Shown: positions 15,941-24,179, counted from the stretch's first letter. The stretch: DNA of 64,000 nucleotides from an uncultured Prevotellaceae bacterium (GCA_946415365.1 CAMKSE010000010.1:62001-126000), one strand, 5' to 3'. The notes: generated by a model from the sequence alone, not told the origin. Numbers and translations are program-made.

Positions 15941-16661
15941 ATGCGGTCAGCTTGTCCAGTTCCTTGAATTGATTAAACGGTTCTTCTGCGAGGCAAAAGA
16001 GGATTCACCTGCCGTTGTTCAGAAGTATGAGATTGACCAATTGATTAATTATCTGAACAACGTTAATGATGATGGGCAGGTCCTGATAAAGTGTGATAGA
16101 ATTTCTTTTCGAGTGAGTGCCTCAAATATGGATGCCATACCCAAAATCAAAGGTAATAAAGCAGACGTGTATTTATCAATGAGATATGACTGGAAGAATG
16201 ACTATCGGATTCGTGAACGACTTACGGATGAAGAAAAAAGAAAAGGAACTGAGATTTACGATTGTAATATTGAGATTAAGGCTGTAGAGGAAGAGGGTGG
16301 ACATCGTAAATTTTCATGGCATTTAGACTGTGAAGAAAACACAAATGGAAAGTTTGTGCATCCACACTTTCATTTCCATGCTGGTGGCAGAAAGATATCT
16401 GGACTAAATACCGGTAGGCTGTTAATGCTATCCTCGCCCAGAATAGCATATCCACCGATGGATTTGCCATTGGCAATCAACTTTGTTATTAGGAACTTTG
16501 TTCATAGAGATAATATGAGTGAACAATATGCGATTCTTGATAATAAAGAATATAAGAATGCTGTCAAACTATCAGAAACGAACATCCTTAAGCCATATTT
16601 TAAGGAAGTATATGAGAAAATAGGGTCAAACGAGAATCACTATTTCCCAATATTGTTATGA
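15918..16661 (+). CDS. Hypothetical protein with HPHFHFH motif
   Basis: 247 residues, start ATG 15918 inside the end of the receiver gene (23-bp overlap). The striking feature is HPHFHFHAGGRKISG at about residue 150, a histidine cluster that could bind a metal, followed by SSPRIAYPPMDLPLAINFVI. The N terminus is basic (MGKRVASRCGQLVQFLELIK). I do not recognise the family, and no nuclease signature is clear. Its place between the receiver and the methyltransferase genes, with overlaps at both ends, says it is an integral component. It may be an enzyme acting with the kinase/receiver pair. Confidence 0.6.
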   Translation: MGKRVASRCGQLVQFLELIKRFFCEAKEDSPAVVQKYEIDQLINYLNNVNDDGQVLIKCDRISFRVSASNMDAIPKIKGNKADVYLSMRYDWKNDYRIRERLTDEEKRKGTEIYDCNIEIKAVEEEGGHRKFSWHLDCEENTNGKFVHPHFHFHAGGRKISGLNTGRLLMLSSPRIAYPPMDLPLAINFVIRNFVHRDNMSEQYAILDNKEYKNAVKLSETNILKPYFKEVYEKIGSNENHYFPILL

Positions 16662-18556
16662 CTTCAAAGGTTTCACTCATACTTAATAAGATACACGACG
16701 TTGATGAAGTTAACAGTCTGTTGGTTTCTGCATTCGTTGATATAAACAAGCTGAGAATTGAAGATGGAAGTTGGCTGAGTAGATATATCATACCTGCATC
16801 TATAGAAAATAATCTATACATTAGGTTACTTAAATTCGAAAATGCAGTTGTGAATACTTACGACTACTTTTCTTTTGAGCTATTGATTGACTTCTTTGAA
16901 TTCGTTGTTTCTCCATTGGACAAGGTTGTCACAGGTGCTATCTATACACCGCAACACATAAGGAAGGCCATTGTTGACCATGTTTTTCACCTGTTGGAAG
17001 GGAGGGATTATGCTGCGTTACGAGTTGCTGACATTGCCTGCGGATGTGGAGGTTTTTTCTTGACGGTATGCGAGAAAATCCTTAGTGAAACGGATTTGGA
17101 TTGCCATTATATCTATGAGCATATACTTTATGGATGTGACATTGAAAAATATTGTATTGAACGCAGTAAGATTCTTCTAACTCTGAAAGCCTTGGAAAGA
17201 GGGGAAAGAACTGATAATCTGGTGTTTAATCTGCATCCAGGGAATTCTCTCATTTTTGACTGGAGTGCAGAAATCCCTGGTTTTACTGGTTTTGATGCTG
17301 TAGTTGGGAATCCACCTTATGTTACATCTGCTAAGATGTCTGACGAAACCAGAGCGTTTTTGAATAATTGGGAAGTTTGTTGCTCCGGAAAGGCTGATTT
17401 GTACATTCCTTTTTTTCAAATAGCTATAGAATTATTGAATGATGCAGGTATTCTTGGTTATATTACTGTTAGCAATTTCTACAGAAGCCTGAATGGTAAA
17501 GCCTTAAGAGATTATTTTGCTGGGCATCAATTAAACCTAACCATTGTGGATTTTGGCGGGGAACAGGTGTTTAAGGGATGTTCTACGTATACGTGTCTAT
17601 TTTTTGCATGCAGACAGCAGGAGGGGTTAGTCCGATATATAAGGACTAATAGTTCAATAGTTCAAGACGTTCGTACTTTACATTTTATTGAAGCTGCCTA
17701 TGAGGATTTGGATTCAACTAAGGGCTGGGTTATTAAGGACCATCGTATAAATGGTATCCTGCGACAAATAGAGAATACAGGGACTTCACTAGATAAAGTG
17801 GCCGCAATTTCAAATGGAATTGCTACGCTGAAGAACGAATTGTATGTCCTTAATGTTGTGGGTGAAACAGAGCATGAGTTTATACATGAATATGAAGGTG
17901 TTCGTTACCCGATTGAGCGTGAAATATGCAGGCAGGTTGTAAAACCAAGTGTAATGGATGTGAACGCACCTCTTGAAGAACAGACAGGTTGGATTATTTA
18001 TCCATATGAAGTACAAGGAAGACGAGCCATTTGTTATGATGAAAGGACGATGCGGGAGCATTATTCCCATGCTTTTAATTATCTTCAGGTTGTGCGTAGT
18101 ATTCTTGCCAAAAGGGATAAGGGGAAGCGGAAATATGAACAATGGTTTGCATACGGGAGGAGTCAAGCTATCAATATGCCTGGATTCAGGCTCTTTATGC
18201 CCTATATTGCAGAAAGACCAACGTTTATGTTGTCTGATATAAATGGACTACTTTACTATAACGGCTTCGCACTGGTAAGTAATAATATCCAGCAACTTGA
18301 ACGCCTGAATAAGATACTCAATACGGATATATTCTGGTTCTATGTGGAGAATATAAGTAAGCCATACGCAAATGGTTATTATTCAATGGGGAAGAGGTAT
18401 ATTCGTTATTTTGGAATACCGGATATGAATGAGGTGCAATTAGCAGCGCTTGATGCCGCTATAGAAAAAGAAGATATTGAGGAAATTCTCTATCCCTGCT
18501 ATTTCGGACGTGGAGTAGAACAGGCACGGCGGATTATCATGGATTATTTGAAATAA
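16658..18556 (+). CDS. Adenine-N6 DNA methyltransferase (Eco57I/TaqI-type)
   Basis: 632 residues. GAIYTPQHIRKAIV (93-106) is the usual lead-in. SAM-binding motif I is ADIACGCGG (124-132), motif IV is NPPY (218-221), and a TaqI-like target-recognition C terminus ends around WFYVENISKPYANGYYS. No PD-(D/E)XK nuclease precedes the methylase, so it is not a complete type IIG enzyme. It may mark host DNA so that the operon's other components ignore it, or it may be the modification half of a system whose restriction part is one of the upstream proteins. It is the last gene of the operon and overlaps the previous one by 4 bp. Sequence specificity cannot be read from the sequence. Confidence 0.82.
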   Translation: MTSKVSLILNKIHDVDEVNSLLVSAFVDINKLRIEDGSWLSRYIIPASIENNLYIRLLKFENAVVNTYDYFSFELLIDFFEFVVSPLDKVVTGAIYTPQHIRKAIVDHVFHLLEGRDYAALRVADIACGCGGFFLTVCEKILSETDLDCHYIYEHILYGCDIEKYCIERSKILLTLKALERGERTDNLVFNLHPGNSLIFDWSAEIPGFTGFDAVVGNPPYVTSAKMSDETRAFLNNWEVCCSGKADLYIPFFQIAIELLNDAGILGYITVSNFYRSLNGKALRDYFAGHQLNLTIVDFGGEQVFKGCSTYTCLFFACRQQEGLVRYIRTNSSIVQDVRTLHFIEAAYEDLDSTKGWVIKDHRINGILRQIENTGTSLDKVAAISNGIATLKNELYVLNVVGETEHEFIHEYEGVRYPIEREICRQVVKPSVMDVNAPLEEQTGWIIYPYEVQGRRAICYDERTMREHYSHAFNYLQVVRSILAKRDKGKRKYEQWFAYGRSQAINMPGFRLFMPYIAERPTFMLSDINGLLYYNGFALVSNNIQQLERLNKILNTDIFWFYVENISKPYANGYYSMGKRYIRYFGIPDMNEVQLAALDAAIEKEDIEEILYPCYFGRGVEQARRIIMDYLK

Positions 18557-18937
18557 TGATGTAATGACGCAGGACGAAAAGTTGCAATAGAGATAATGCG
18601 GTTAAGATGTTTATTGAATGTGAACATCGGAAAGAGTGAAAGAATTGTATGTAATACCTATTCTCAGACGAATGACACTTCTGTATATAGAAGGAGAGCG
18701 AAGTTATAATGTGTTAACTATTTTTGAGCATATTGAACCCGATATGCCAGATAGTGTCTGGTCGCCAAAAGAAAAGGTTGCTACGAAGAACTATTTGAAT
18801 TGATTATTAATCATCACTCACTTTATGAAGCTCTCACTGCTCCATCAGTTCCATGACTCATTTCTGGAGATATATATATGATTTATCGACATTTTTCATG
18901 TTGTGAGGGTGCTGAGACCGATAATTGAGAAGGAAGA
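18557..18937 (+). other. 380-bp stretch after the operon with one short frame
   Basis: A 55-codon frame at 18636-18803, starting with GTG, encodes VKELYVIPILRRMTLLYIEG and on to a stop. Its composition is protein-like, but no family is recognised and the frame is short, so it may be a gene remnant. No hairpin terminator with a T tract is evident right after 18556. The rest shows nothing I can name. Confidence 0.3.
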
Positions 18938-19168
18938 ATGACGCAAGAAGAACGGTGGCAGAAACGATATGAGGAGGTGGCTGGCTTTATTGAGGCCAAT
19001 CACAGGAATCCGTCGAAGTATGTTGATGGAGAGAGGTTGATGGTTCACTTCCTCAAGCGTGGGCGGAAAATGTTGAATGCTGGGGAGTTGAAGGAACCGA
19101 GGCTGAGTCAGTTCTTGGTACTGTTGGAATTGTCTGAACGGTGCAGGCGGGTGAACCAGTGGAAGTGA
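18938..19168 (+). CDS. Small conserved-looking protein, helicase-associated-domain-like
   Basis: 76 residues, ATG start. The pattern RWQKRYEEVAGFIEANHRNP, L..FL.RGRK..NAGEL, R...F..LLEL, W resembles the short helicase-associated repeat (W...Y..L..F....P......L..W....R......G.L...R...L) seen as a free-standing domain in bacteroidetes; the match is by eye. A hairpin terminator with a T tract follows 15 bp after the stop. Function is unknown. Confidence 0.5.
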   Translation: MTQEERWQKRYEEVAGFIEANHRNPSKYVDGERLMVHFLKRGRKMLNAGELKEPRLSQFLVLLELSERCRRVNQWK

Positions 19169-19183
19169 TCAGTAAGTATTAGC

Positions 19184-19226
19184 AGCAGCTATAGCTTCGA
19201 GTTGAAGTTATAGCTGCTGTTATTTT
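19184..19226 (+). terminator. Hairpin terminator
   Basis: Arms AGCAGCTATAGCTTC (19184-19198) and GAAGTTATAGCTGCT (19204-19218), one G-U pair, loop of five, followed by GTTATTTTT. It is a relative of the terminators at 4543 and 30495, which share the core AGCAGCTAT. Confidence 0.7.
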
Positions 19227-19244
19227 TACACCTTAAGTTCTTCA

Positions 19245-19560
19245 CCAACAACCCTACTCCCTTCTTGACCTTTCTCCAACCACCTATTCCTCCTTCTTGC
19301 GTCCCGATGGTAGCAAGCGGCAAAGCCGAGCGCATAAGGAGATAATCTCAACCACCCCACCCCCTCCTTACTGTAATGAGGGGCCTCAACCCCCTTTCCA
19401 AACCTTTAATTTTATTGACCTCTGTCGCGACTCGGGATAGCCTAAGCGAGCTTAGCTCTCCTCTCGCTGTTCCGTCAGTTCTTCCGTTTTGGTATCGCGG
19501 GACACACGATGAGTTTTTAATCGGCTGGCGCATGGGGTAGGTGAGAGGTATTGTTTTACA
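19245..19560 (+). repeat. Mosaic intergenic repeat, variant with ATCGCG hairpin
   Basis: Contains the CAACCACC...CTCC block, GCAAAGCCGAGC (about 19319), and the hairpin ATCGCG-GGACA-CACGAT after TTTTGGT. It ends with TTTTTAATCGGCTGGCGCAT and the flank GTAGGTGAGAGGT shared with the copy at 5784-5971. No gene is visible between 19169 and 19690. Confidence 0.65.
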
Positions 19561-19667
19561 AAGCTGATGTTACTAGCCATTACCGAAAATGGGAAGGAAA
19601 TTGCACGAAAATGAAGAAAAAGTACAAAAAAAATAGATGAAAGAGGATATAATTCAAATAAAAACTG

Positions 19668-19675
19668 TATATTTG
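19668..19675 (+). promoter_or_regulatory. -7 box TATATTTG of the DUF1653 gene
   Basis: Matches TAnnTTTG and lies 32 bp upstream of ATG 19708, supporting that start over the TTG at 19696. Confidence 0.55.
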
Positions 19676-19707
19676 CAGCATGAATTTAAAATAACTTGAA
19701 ACTGGTT

Positions 19708-19938
19708 ATGACGGGTGCAATACGATATTATCGTCACTTTAAGGGCGGGAAATATAAGGTTCTGGCCATCGGACAGGACAGTGAATCATTGACGCCTGTT
19801 GTGGTTTATCAGGCTCTATACGGCGACCACAAGGTATGGGTGCGTCCCAAAGAGATGTTTGATGGTGTTGTTGAGAGAGATGGTAAAACTATAAAACGTT
19901 TCACGGAGATAACTAAGGAAGAGGCTTATGAGAAGTGA
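19708..19938 (+). CDS. DUF1653 protein
   Basis: 76 residues from ATG 19708. The whole protein is the DUF1653 domain: YRHFKGGKYKVLAIGQDSES, VVVYQALYGDHKVWVRPKEM and the final RFTEIT. The family is widespread, small and beta-rich, of unknown biochemical role; free-standing copies are common. The domain is full length. It begins a possible three-gene cluster with the frames at 19963 and 20230. Confidence 0.88.
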   Translation: MTGAIRYYRHFKGGKYKVLAIGQDSESLTPVVVYQALYGDHKVWVRPKEMFDGVVERDGKTIKRFTEITKEEAYEK

Positions 19939-19962
19939 AGCGGTAATAATCATCGGGTAAGC

Positions 19963-20214
19963 TTGTCGGAGATTGTTGCCCGTGCGGAGAAAACGAGGCA
20001 TTTTAACCTGAACATATTTGCTGACGGGGCGATAAGCGCGGCTTGCCGTGAGGTCTTGGATAACATTGACGGTCTTAGTTACTATGTTAGCGGAAGGATG
20101 TTTTATTGGCAGATGGGGGACTTTACTGGCAGTTGTCCTTGGCCTGAAGGGAAAGAACAGGAAATCATTGAAAAACGACCAACCACAAGGCGTGAACTGG
20201 TTGCAATACTATAA
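19963..20214 (+). CDS. Hypothetical protein, start uncertain
   Basis: 83-codon frame between the DUF1653 gene and the 228-residue gene. The only plausible start is TTG 19963; no ATG occurs in the first half. The product (MSEIVARAEKTRHFNLN..., PWPEGKEQEIIEKRPTTRRE) is protein-like and ends 15 bp before the next ATG, which has an AGGAGG-like site. I do not recognise the family. A lost start codon, making it a remnant, is possible. Confidence 0.4.
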   Translation: MSEIVARAEKTRHFNLNIFADGAISAACREVLDNIDGLSYYVSGRMFYWQMGDFTGSCPWPEGKEQEIIEKRPTTRRELVAIL

Positions 20215-20229
20215 GAGAAAGGAGGTCTT

Positions 20230-20916
20230 ATGAGAACTTTTGAAAACCTACAATATGGTGATGAAACTGTAATCAAGGCTTCTCTTGAGGCTTTGGCAGA
20301 CAAGACCACTGGTGTAGAAGAATACCGCAAGGCGTTCCGCGTGCTTGGTGAGGAACTTGGTAAGGTCTTAGCTTATGAGTATAAAGTAACTCCCGCAGAG
20401 CAAACGATGTTGGTATGTGCCTCGGAAGATGCTGATTGGTTGGCGACAGGTGTTGAATCGGGATTCGGCAGGGGCGAATTGAAGAAATCGGTATATTGGA
20501 GTTCGCGAGAGGTGGTGCATACCAATGCGGATGGTTCGAAAGTGGAAATATCGCCTATAGAGAAAGCATACGAAGAATCGATAGATGATTGTCAGTTACT
20601 GGTAATCGTCAAATCGATCATTAGTACCTCATGTGTGGTAAAGACGCAGCTGACCAGACTGATAGGGAAGATAAGCCCGAAACAGATAGCGATACTTGCA
20701 CCCGTCATGTATAAGGATGGTATCCCAAATTTGATGCGAGAATTTCCTGAGGAGATAAACCGTAAGTTCCATTTTATAACGTTTGCCATTGACGATGAGC
20801 GTGAAGGTAGTGAGGTGGTACCTGGAATAGGGGGAATGGTGTATCCGCGGCTTGGACTTGTAGATATCGAAACTAAGAACCATTACATACCGGAAATGGT
20901 GCTCAAGAAGATGTGA
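20230..20916 (+). CDS. Hypothetical protein, phosphoribosyltransferase-like C terminus
   Basis: 228 residues from ATG 20230, preceded by GAAAGGAGG, an unusually good ribosome site for this phylum. The second half has an alternating hydrophobic-strand pattern reminiscent of type I phosphoribosyltransferases: ISTSCVVKTQLTRLI (PRPP-loop position), AILAPVMYKDG, FITFAIDD and PGIGGMVYPRLGL. The PRPP-loop residues are not well conserved, so the enzyme activity is uncertain. The DUF1653 cluster context gives no clue. AT-rich sequence without genes follows. Confidence 0.5.
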   Translation: MRTFENLQYGDETVIKASLEALADKTTGVEEYRKAFRVLGEELGKVLAYEYKVTPAEQTMLVCASEDADWLATGVESGFGRGELKKSVYWSSREVVHTNADGSKVEISPIEKAYEESIDDCQLLVIVKSIISTSCVVKTQLTRLIGKISPKQIAILAPVMYKDGIPNLMREFPEEINRKFHFITFAIDDEREGSEVVPGIGGMVYPRLGLVDIETKNHYIPEMVLKKM

Positions 20917-21048
20917 GGGAGCTCTAAATTCCTCATAAAATTTTGGGAATTCCTTATAAAATCAATGGATTTTTATTGTCAATATTTATAACTAGTTCAT
21001 TTTCAAGAGAATATAAAATTCTATTTTTGCTCATAAAATTTCAAATAT
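20917..21048 (+). other. AT-rich stretch with a -7-like box
   Basis: Very AT-rich. TATTTTTG at 21022-21029 matches the -7 consensus but now has only gene debris behind it. No coding frame is seen. Confidence 0.4.
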
Positions 21049-21138
21049 TTGATAGAGTTCTCCCAGCTGATCTGGCACAGGGGCGTGTTTAATGTCAATG
21101 ACTTGATGAATAATACCATCGGGGCGATGATAGGGGGC
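21049..21138 (+). pseudogene. VanZ-family fragment
   Basis: The frame encodes IEFSQLIWHRGVFNVNDLMN and then NTIGAMIGG, the conserved VanZ-like segment E..Q.....G.F...DL..N..GA..G. Upstream codons are missing and the frame runs straight into a mosaic repeat at 21139. It is therefore a 30-residue remnant of a membrane protein gene. Confidence 0.65.
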
Positions 21139-21325
21139 TTTTTCGAAATCCTCCGTCCCCTTTGCCTAAAGGGGCTCCACCTCTCCCTGCGTTCCCTCCC
21201 CTCAGGGAAGGGAGAAACTGAAAATCGCAGGAACCGACGATTTACAGAATTCTGGTATCGCTCGCAAAGCCTGTGCCCTAAAGGGCGAGCGATGAGTTCT
21301 TATCGGCTGGCGTAGAGTGCAAAGC
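21139..21325 (+). repeat. Mosaic double-hairpin repeat, copy B
   Basis: Nearly identical to copies at 21904, 29336 and 29936. It contains CCTTTGCCTAAAGGGG, hairpin I (AAATCG / CGATTT around CAGGAACCGA) and hairpin II (ATCGCTCGC / GCGAGCGAT). It ends in TTATCGGCTGGCG and GCAAAGCCGAGC. Confidence 0.9.
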
Positions 21326-21374
21326 CGAGCTCAAAAAAAAAGCCCCAAAATTTGGAATTTATCCAAAAATATCG

Positions 21375-21382
21375 TATCTTTG
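21375..21382 (+). promoter_or_regulatory. -7 box TATCTTTG of the HicB-like gene
   Basis: Exact TAnnTTTG match, 21 bp upstream of ATG 21404; AAGGAGAG follows as a possible ribosome site. Confidence 0.65.
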
Positions 21383-21403
21383 CCCCGCAAAAGGAGAGTA
21401 ACA

Positions 21404-21673
21404 ATGAATACAATAGAGATTAACAGCACTGGAATTAAAGTTGACGTATCGGTTTTCTTGTTCAAGGAAGACGATGTGTTCCATGCTTATTGCCCAGAAT
21501 TAGATTTGGTTGGGTACGACTATACTGAGGAGGGCGCTAAGAAGAGTTTCGAGTGGGTTTTGAAAGACTATCTCGACTATACTGTTGAAAATGGAACTCT
21601 TGAACAGGATTTACTGAATCACGGTTGGCGAAAAACAAAGTCTGGGAAGGTCTCAGAGCCTACACCGTCCTGA
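21404..21673 (+). CDS. HicB-like antitoxin-type protein
   Basis: 89 residues. The HicB partial RNase-H-like fold is visible: KVDVSVFLFKEDDVFHAYCP, ELDLVGYDYTEEGAKKSFEW and a helix to the C terminus. HicB proteins neutralise HicA mRNA interferases and repress their own promoter. No HicA gene flanks it, so it is an orphan. Right after the stop, a one-base shift continues an open frame for 24 residues (LIIRNTLSNLGKTKQDFFDW...) to 21747, suggesting the C terminus was cut by a frameshift. The start follows a good promoter box. Confidence 0.7.
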   Translation: MNTIEINSTGIKVDVSVFLFKEDDVFHAYCPELDLVGYDYTEEGAKKSFEWVLKDYLDYTVENGTLEQDLLNHGWRKTKSGKVSEPTPS

Positions 21674-21747
21674 ATTGATAATACGTAACACTTTGTCAAA
21701 CCTTGGCAAGACCAAGCAAGACTTCTTTGATTGGTATTACAAGAAAT

Positions 21748-21903
21748 AAAGGTAAGCAAGTCATTCAGCCTCGTCTGTTAATTTTTGATATAACTGAAAA
21801 TCGTTGTACCGTAAGCATCCAACCTCTTTTCAGGAGTTGTCGAAAATAGTCAATACCTTTCTTTTAGTCACTTCGCTTAGTAAAAGCGGCAAAGCCGAGC
21901 GGT
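21748..21903 (+). other. Short non-coding spacer before copy C
   Basis: No gene seen. Near its end it carries GTAAAAGCGGCAAAGCCGAGCGG, the same edge module found at about 31261-31283. Confidence 0.4.
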
Positions 21904-22110
21904 GTTTCGAAATCCTCCGTCCCCTTTGCCTAAAGGGGCTCCACCTCTCCCTGCGTTCCCTCCCCTCAGGGAAGGGAGAAACTGAAAATCGCAGGAACCG
22001 ACGATTTACAGAATTCTGGTATCGCTCGCAAAGCCTGTGCCCTAAAGGGCGAGCGATGAGTTCTTATCGGCTGGCGCAGAGTGCAAAGCAGAGCTCAAAA
22101 AAAAGCCATA
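21904..22110 (+). repeat. Mosaic double-hairpin repeat, copy C
   Basis: Almost identical to copy B over its full length, including both hairpins; the downstream edge reads GCAAAGCAGAGCTC. Confidence 0.9.
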
Positions 22111-22158
22111 AAACACAAAGATTTGCGCTAAAAAGGTGATAGTTTGGGAAAAAATGAT

Positions 22159-22166
22159 TAACTTTG
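22159..22166 (+). promoter_or_regulatory. -7 box TAACTTTG
   Basis: TAnnTTTG match 34 bp upstream of ATG 22201. Confidence 0.55.
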
Positions 22167-22200
22167 CGGCGGAATTTGAAATTTATGGGGAAATATAATC

Positions 22201-22533
22201 ATGGATAAGGATAAAATTACTCTACAAGAGGAGACTAACGACGGACAGAGCGTGTTCCTTTATTATGATGCCATGGCGGGGGTGTACCTGGCTTATGGCT
22301 TGTCGGCTTACTATACGACGATGGTGACGGATCCGTATATGTCGTATTCGGAATTGATGCACATGCCGGTGGCGCTGCTGAGACGGAATCATATCAAGGA
22401 TCTCCGGCAGAGTCTGGTGAAGCTGGAGCATACGCAGAAGCAGTATTATCACTTCCAGACACGGCAGAAGATCGGTAAGGAGGGTTATGAGCGATGGGCG
22501 CAAGCGCTGCTTGCGAAACAGTATGCAGTATAG
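22201..22533 (+). CDS. Conserved-looking hypothetical protein upstream of the WecA-like gene
   Basis: 110 residues. It is rich in Tyr and His (LYYDAMAGVYLAYGLSAYYT, KQYYHFQTRQKIGKEGYERW) with no domain I recognise and no signal peptide. It shares a promoter with the glycosyltransferase gene that begins 18 bp later, so a role connected with surface-polysaccharide initiation or its control is possible. No similarity to UpxZ is apparent by eye. Confidence 0.6.
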   Translation: MDKDKITLQEETNDGQSVFLYYDAMAGVYLAYGLSAYYTTMVTDPYMSYSELMHMPVALLRRNHIKDLRQSLVKLEHTQKQYYHFQTRQKIGKEGYERWAQALLAKQYAV

Positions 22534-22551
22534 GCGGTATTTTTTTCGATT

Positions 22552-23775
22552 ATGGAGAATTGGATGATTGGTGCTCTGGTGATGGTGGTGGCGATGGTGA
22601 CATCTCTGATGGTGTTTCCATGGGCACTGAAGTTTGCCAGAGAGCATGGGATTGTGGATAATCCCAATGCCCGGAAGCTGCAACGCGTACCTGTGCCGGT
22701 ATTCGGTGGCGTCGTGGTGTATTCGGGGATATTGGTGGGAGGACTGGTGCTCTCAGTTTTTATGTGGACCACGGTGATGGTGAATGGTCTTATCGGCATG
22801 GGCATTTTGCTGTTGCTTGGCTTGTGGGACGATCAGAAGGATATCTCGGCGCTGTTGAGGTTTCTTATTGAGATAGCGCTTGTGTCGGCTTTCATTGCGC
22901 TGACGGACGTGTATATCGACGATCTCCACGGGCTGTGGGGAATTAATGAGTTAAATGACTGGGTAGCCATCCCTCTTTCGGTGTTCGTAGGTGCGTCGAT
23001 TATCAATGCCGTGAACCTGATTGACGGCGTGGACGGTTATTCGAGCGGGTATGGCATGATGGCGTGTATGTGCTTCGGACTGTGCTACTGGACGGTGTGG
23101 AGCCCGACGATGACGTGTCTGACGATGATTGTGATCGGGGCGCTTTTCCCGTTTTTCATGCATAATGTGTTCGGCCAGAGGTCGAGGATGTTCATCGGGG
23201 ACGGCGGCACGCTGATGCTGGGTATGTTTCTAACCGTATGTGCGTTCTATGCACTGAGTTCGACGCAGCCGTGTAACAAGCTGGACGAGAAGGGATTGTG
23301 CCTTCTGGCTTATGCGTTGGCAGTGTTGTGTATACCGTTATATGATACGTTGAGGGTGTTTACGATGCGCATCTTGAGGGGGAAGTCGCCCTTCAAGCCG
23401 GACAAGACGCATCTGCATCATCTGTTTATTGACATGGGATTCTCGCATCTGGGTGCGGCTCTGTCTATCCTGATTGCTAATTTGTCGGTGGTATTGGCCT
23501 GGCTTGTCAGCTGGAAACTGGGGGCGAACGCGGATGTGCAGATGTATGTCGTTGTCGTCTTCGGATTCTTGGTGACTTTTGCGTTTTATAAGTTTATGAA
23601 GGTGCAGCAGAATGGCGGTCCGGTGGATGAGGATGGGTATCCGCAGGGGACGTGGCTGTGGCACAGGATGTGTGCGTTGGGGCATTATTCGCACAAGGAG
23701 AAAAAGCGGACTTGGAAGGTGTTGAGGAGAATCGTGGATGGGCCGCTGATGGGGGGGATTGGCTCAAAAGACTAA
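22552..23775 (+). CDS. MraY/WecA-family undecaprenyl-phosphate sugar-1-phosphate transferase
   Basis: 407 residues with about ten hydrophobic membrane segments. Family motifs: DNPNARKLQ in the first loop, the aspartate-rich VNLIDGVDGYSSG, FIGDGGTLMLG and the HLHHLFID histidine motif. Enzymes of this family transfer a HexNAc-1-phosphate to undecaprenyl phosphate at the inner membrane and start O-antigen, capsule or wall-polymer synthesis. In Bacteroides the initiating transferase usually closes a capsule locus that begins with UpxY; here the antiterminator lies 17 kb upstream with only accessory genes between. Exact sugar specificity cannot be read. Confidence 0.85.
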   Translation: MENWMIGALVMVVAMVTSLMVFPWALKFAREHGIVDNPNARKLQRVPVPVFGGVVVYSGILVGGLVLSVFMWTTVMVNGLIGMGILLLLGLWDDQKDISALLRFLIEIALVSAFIALTDVYIDDLHGLWGINELNDWVAIPLSVFVGASIINAVNLIDGVDGYSSGYGMMACMCFGLCYWTVWSPTMTCLTMIVIGALFPFFMHNVFGQRSRMFIGDGGTLMLGMFLTVCAFYALSSTQPCNKLDEKGLCLLAYALAVLCIPLYDTLRVFTMRILRGKSPFKPDKTHLHHLFIDMGFSHLGAALSILIANLSVVLAWLVSWKLGANADVQMYVVVVFGFLVTFAFYKFMKVQQNGGPVDEDGYPQGTWLWHRMCALGHYSHKEKKRTWKVLRRIVDGPLMGGIGSKD

Positions 23776-24080
23776 TCCTCCTTTGGAAGGAGGGTGCCTC
23801 CAACCACCCTACTCCCTCCTTCATAATGAGGGACCTCAACCTTCTCCCCAAACCCCTCAGCCCTCTCCAGGGCAGGGGCTTAACACAGAAAATTGCGGAA
23901 ACCGACAATTTTCTTCCGTTTTGGTAAGCCGGGACACGGCTTGTCCTTTTCACTTAATCAGGAAGTCGCAGAAACCGCGACTTCCTGATTGTTTTGGTAT
24001 CGCGGGACACGCGATGATCTCTTTATCGGCTGTGCGGGAGGAAGGCGGGACACGCGATGAGTTTTTAATCGGCTGCGCTG
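23776..24080 (+). repeat. Compound mosaic repeat with four hairpins
   Basis: Contains, in order, GAAAATTG/CAATTTTC around CGGAAACCGA (about 23887-23912); AAGCCG-GGACA-CGGCTT (about 23926-23942); the 14-bp perfect stem 23956-23969/23977-23990 around AGAAACC; and ATCGCG-GGACA-CGCGAT (about 23999-24015), followed by TTTATCGGCTG. A partial repeat of the last unit ends near 24080. No gene is seen from 23776 to 24206. Confidence 0.75.
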
Positions 24081-24179
24081 GAGACTTGACTCCTGACTCC
24101 TTTACCTCCTTACTCATTTGTTGTTTGTTAAAATGACTAAATAATGCTATTGGATATGCGTAAATTAGCAAAATTTGAT

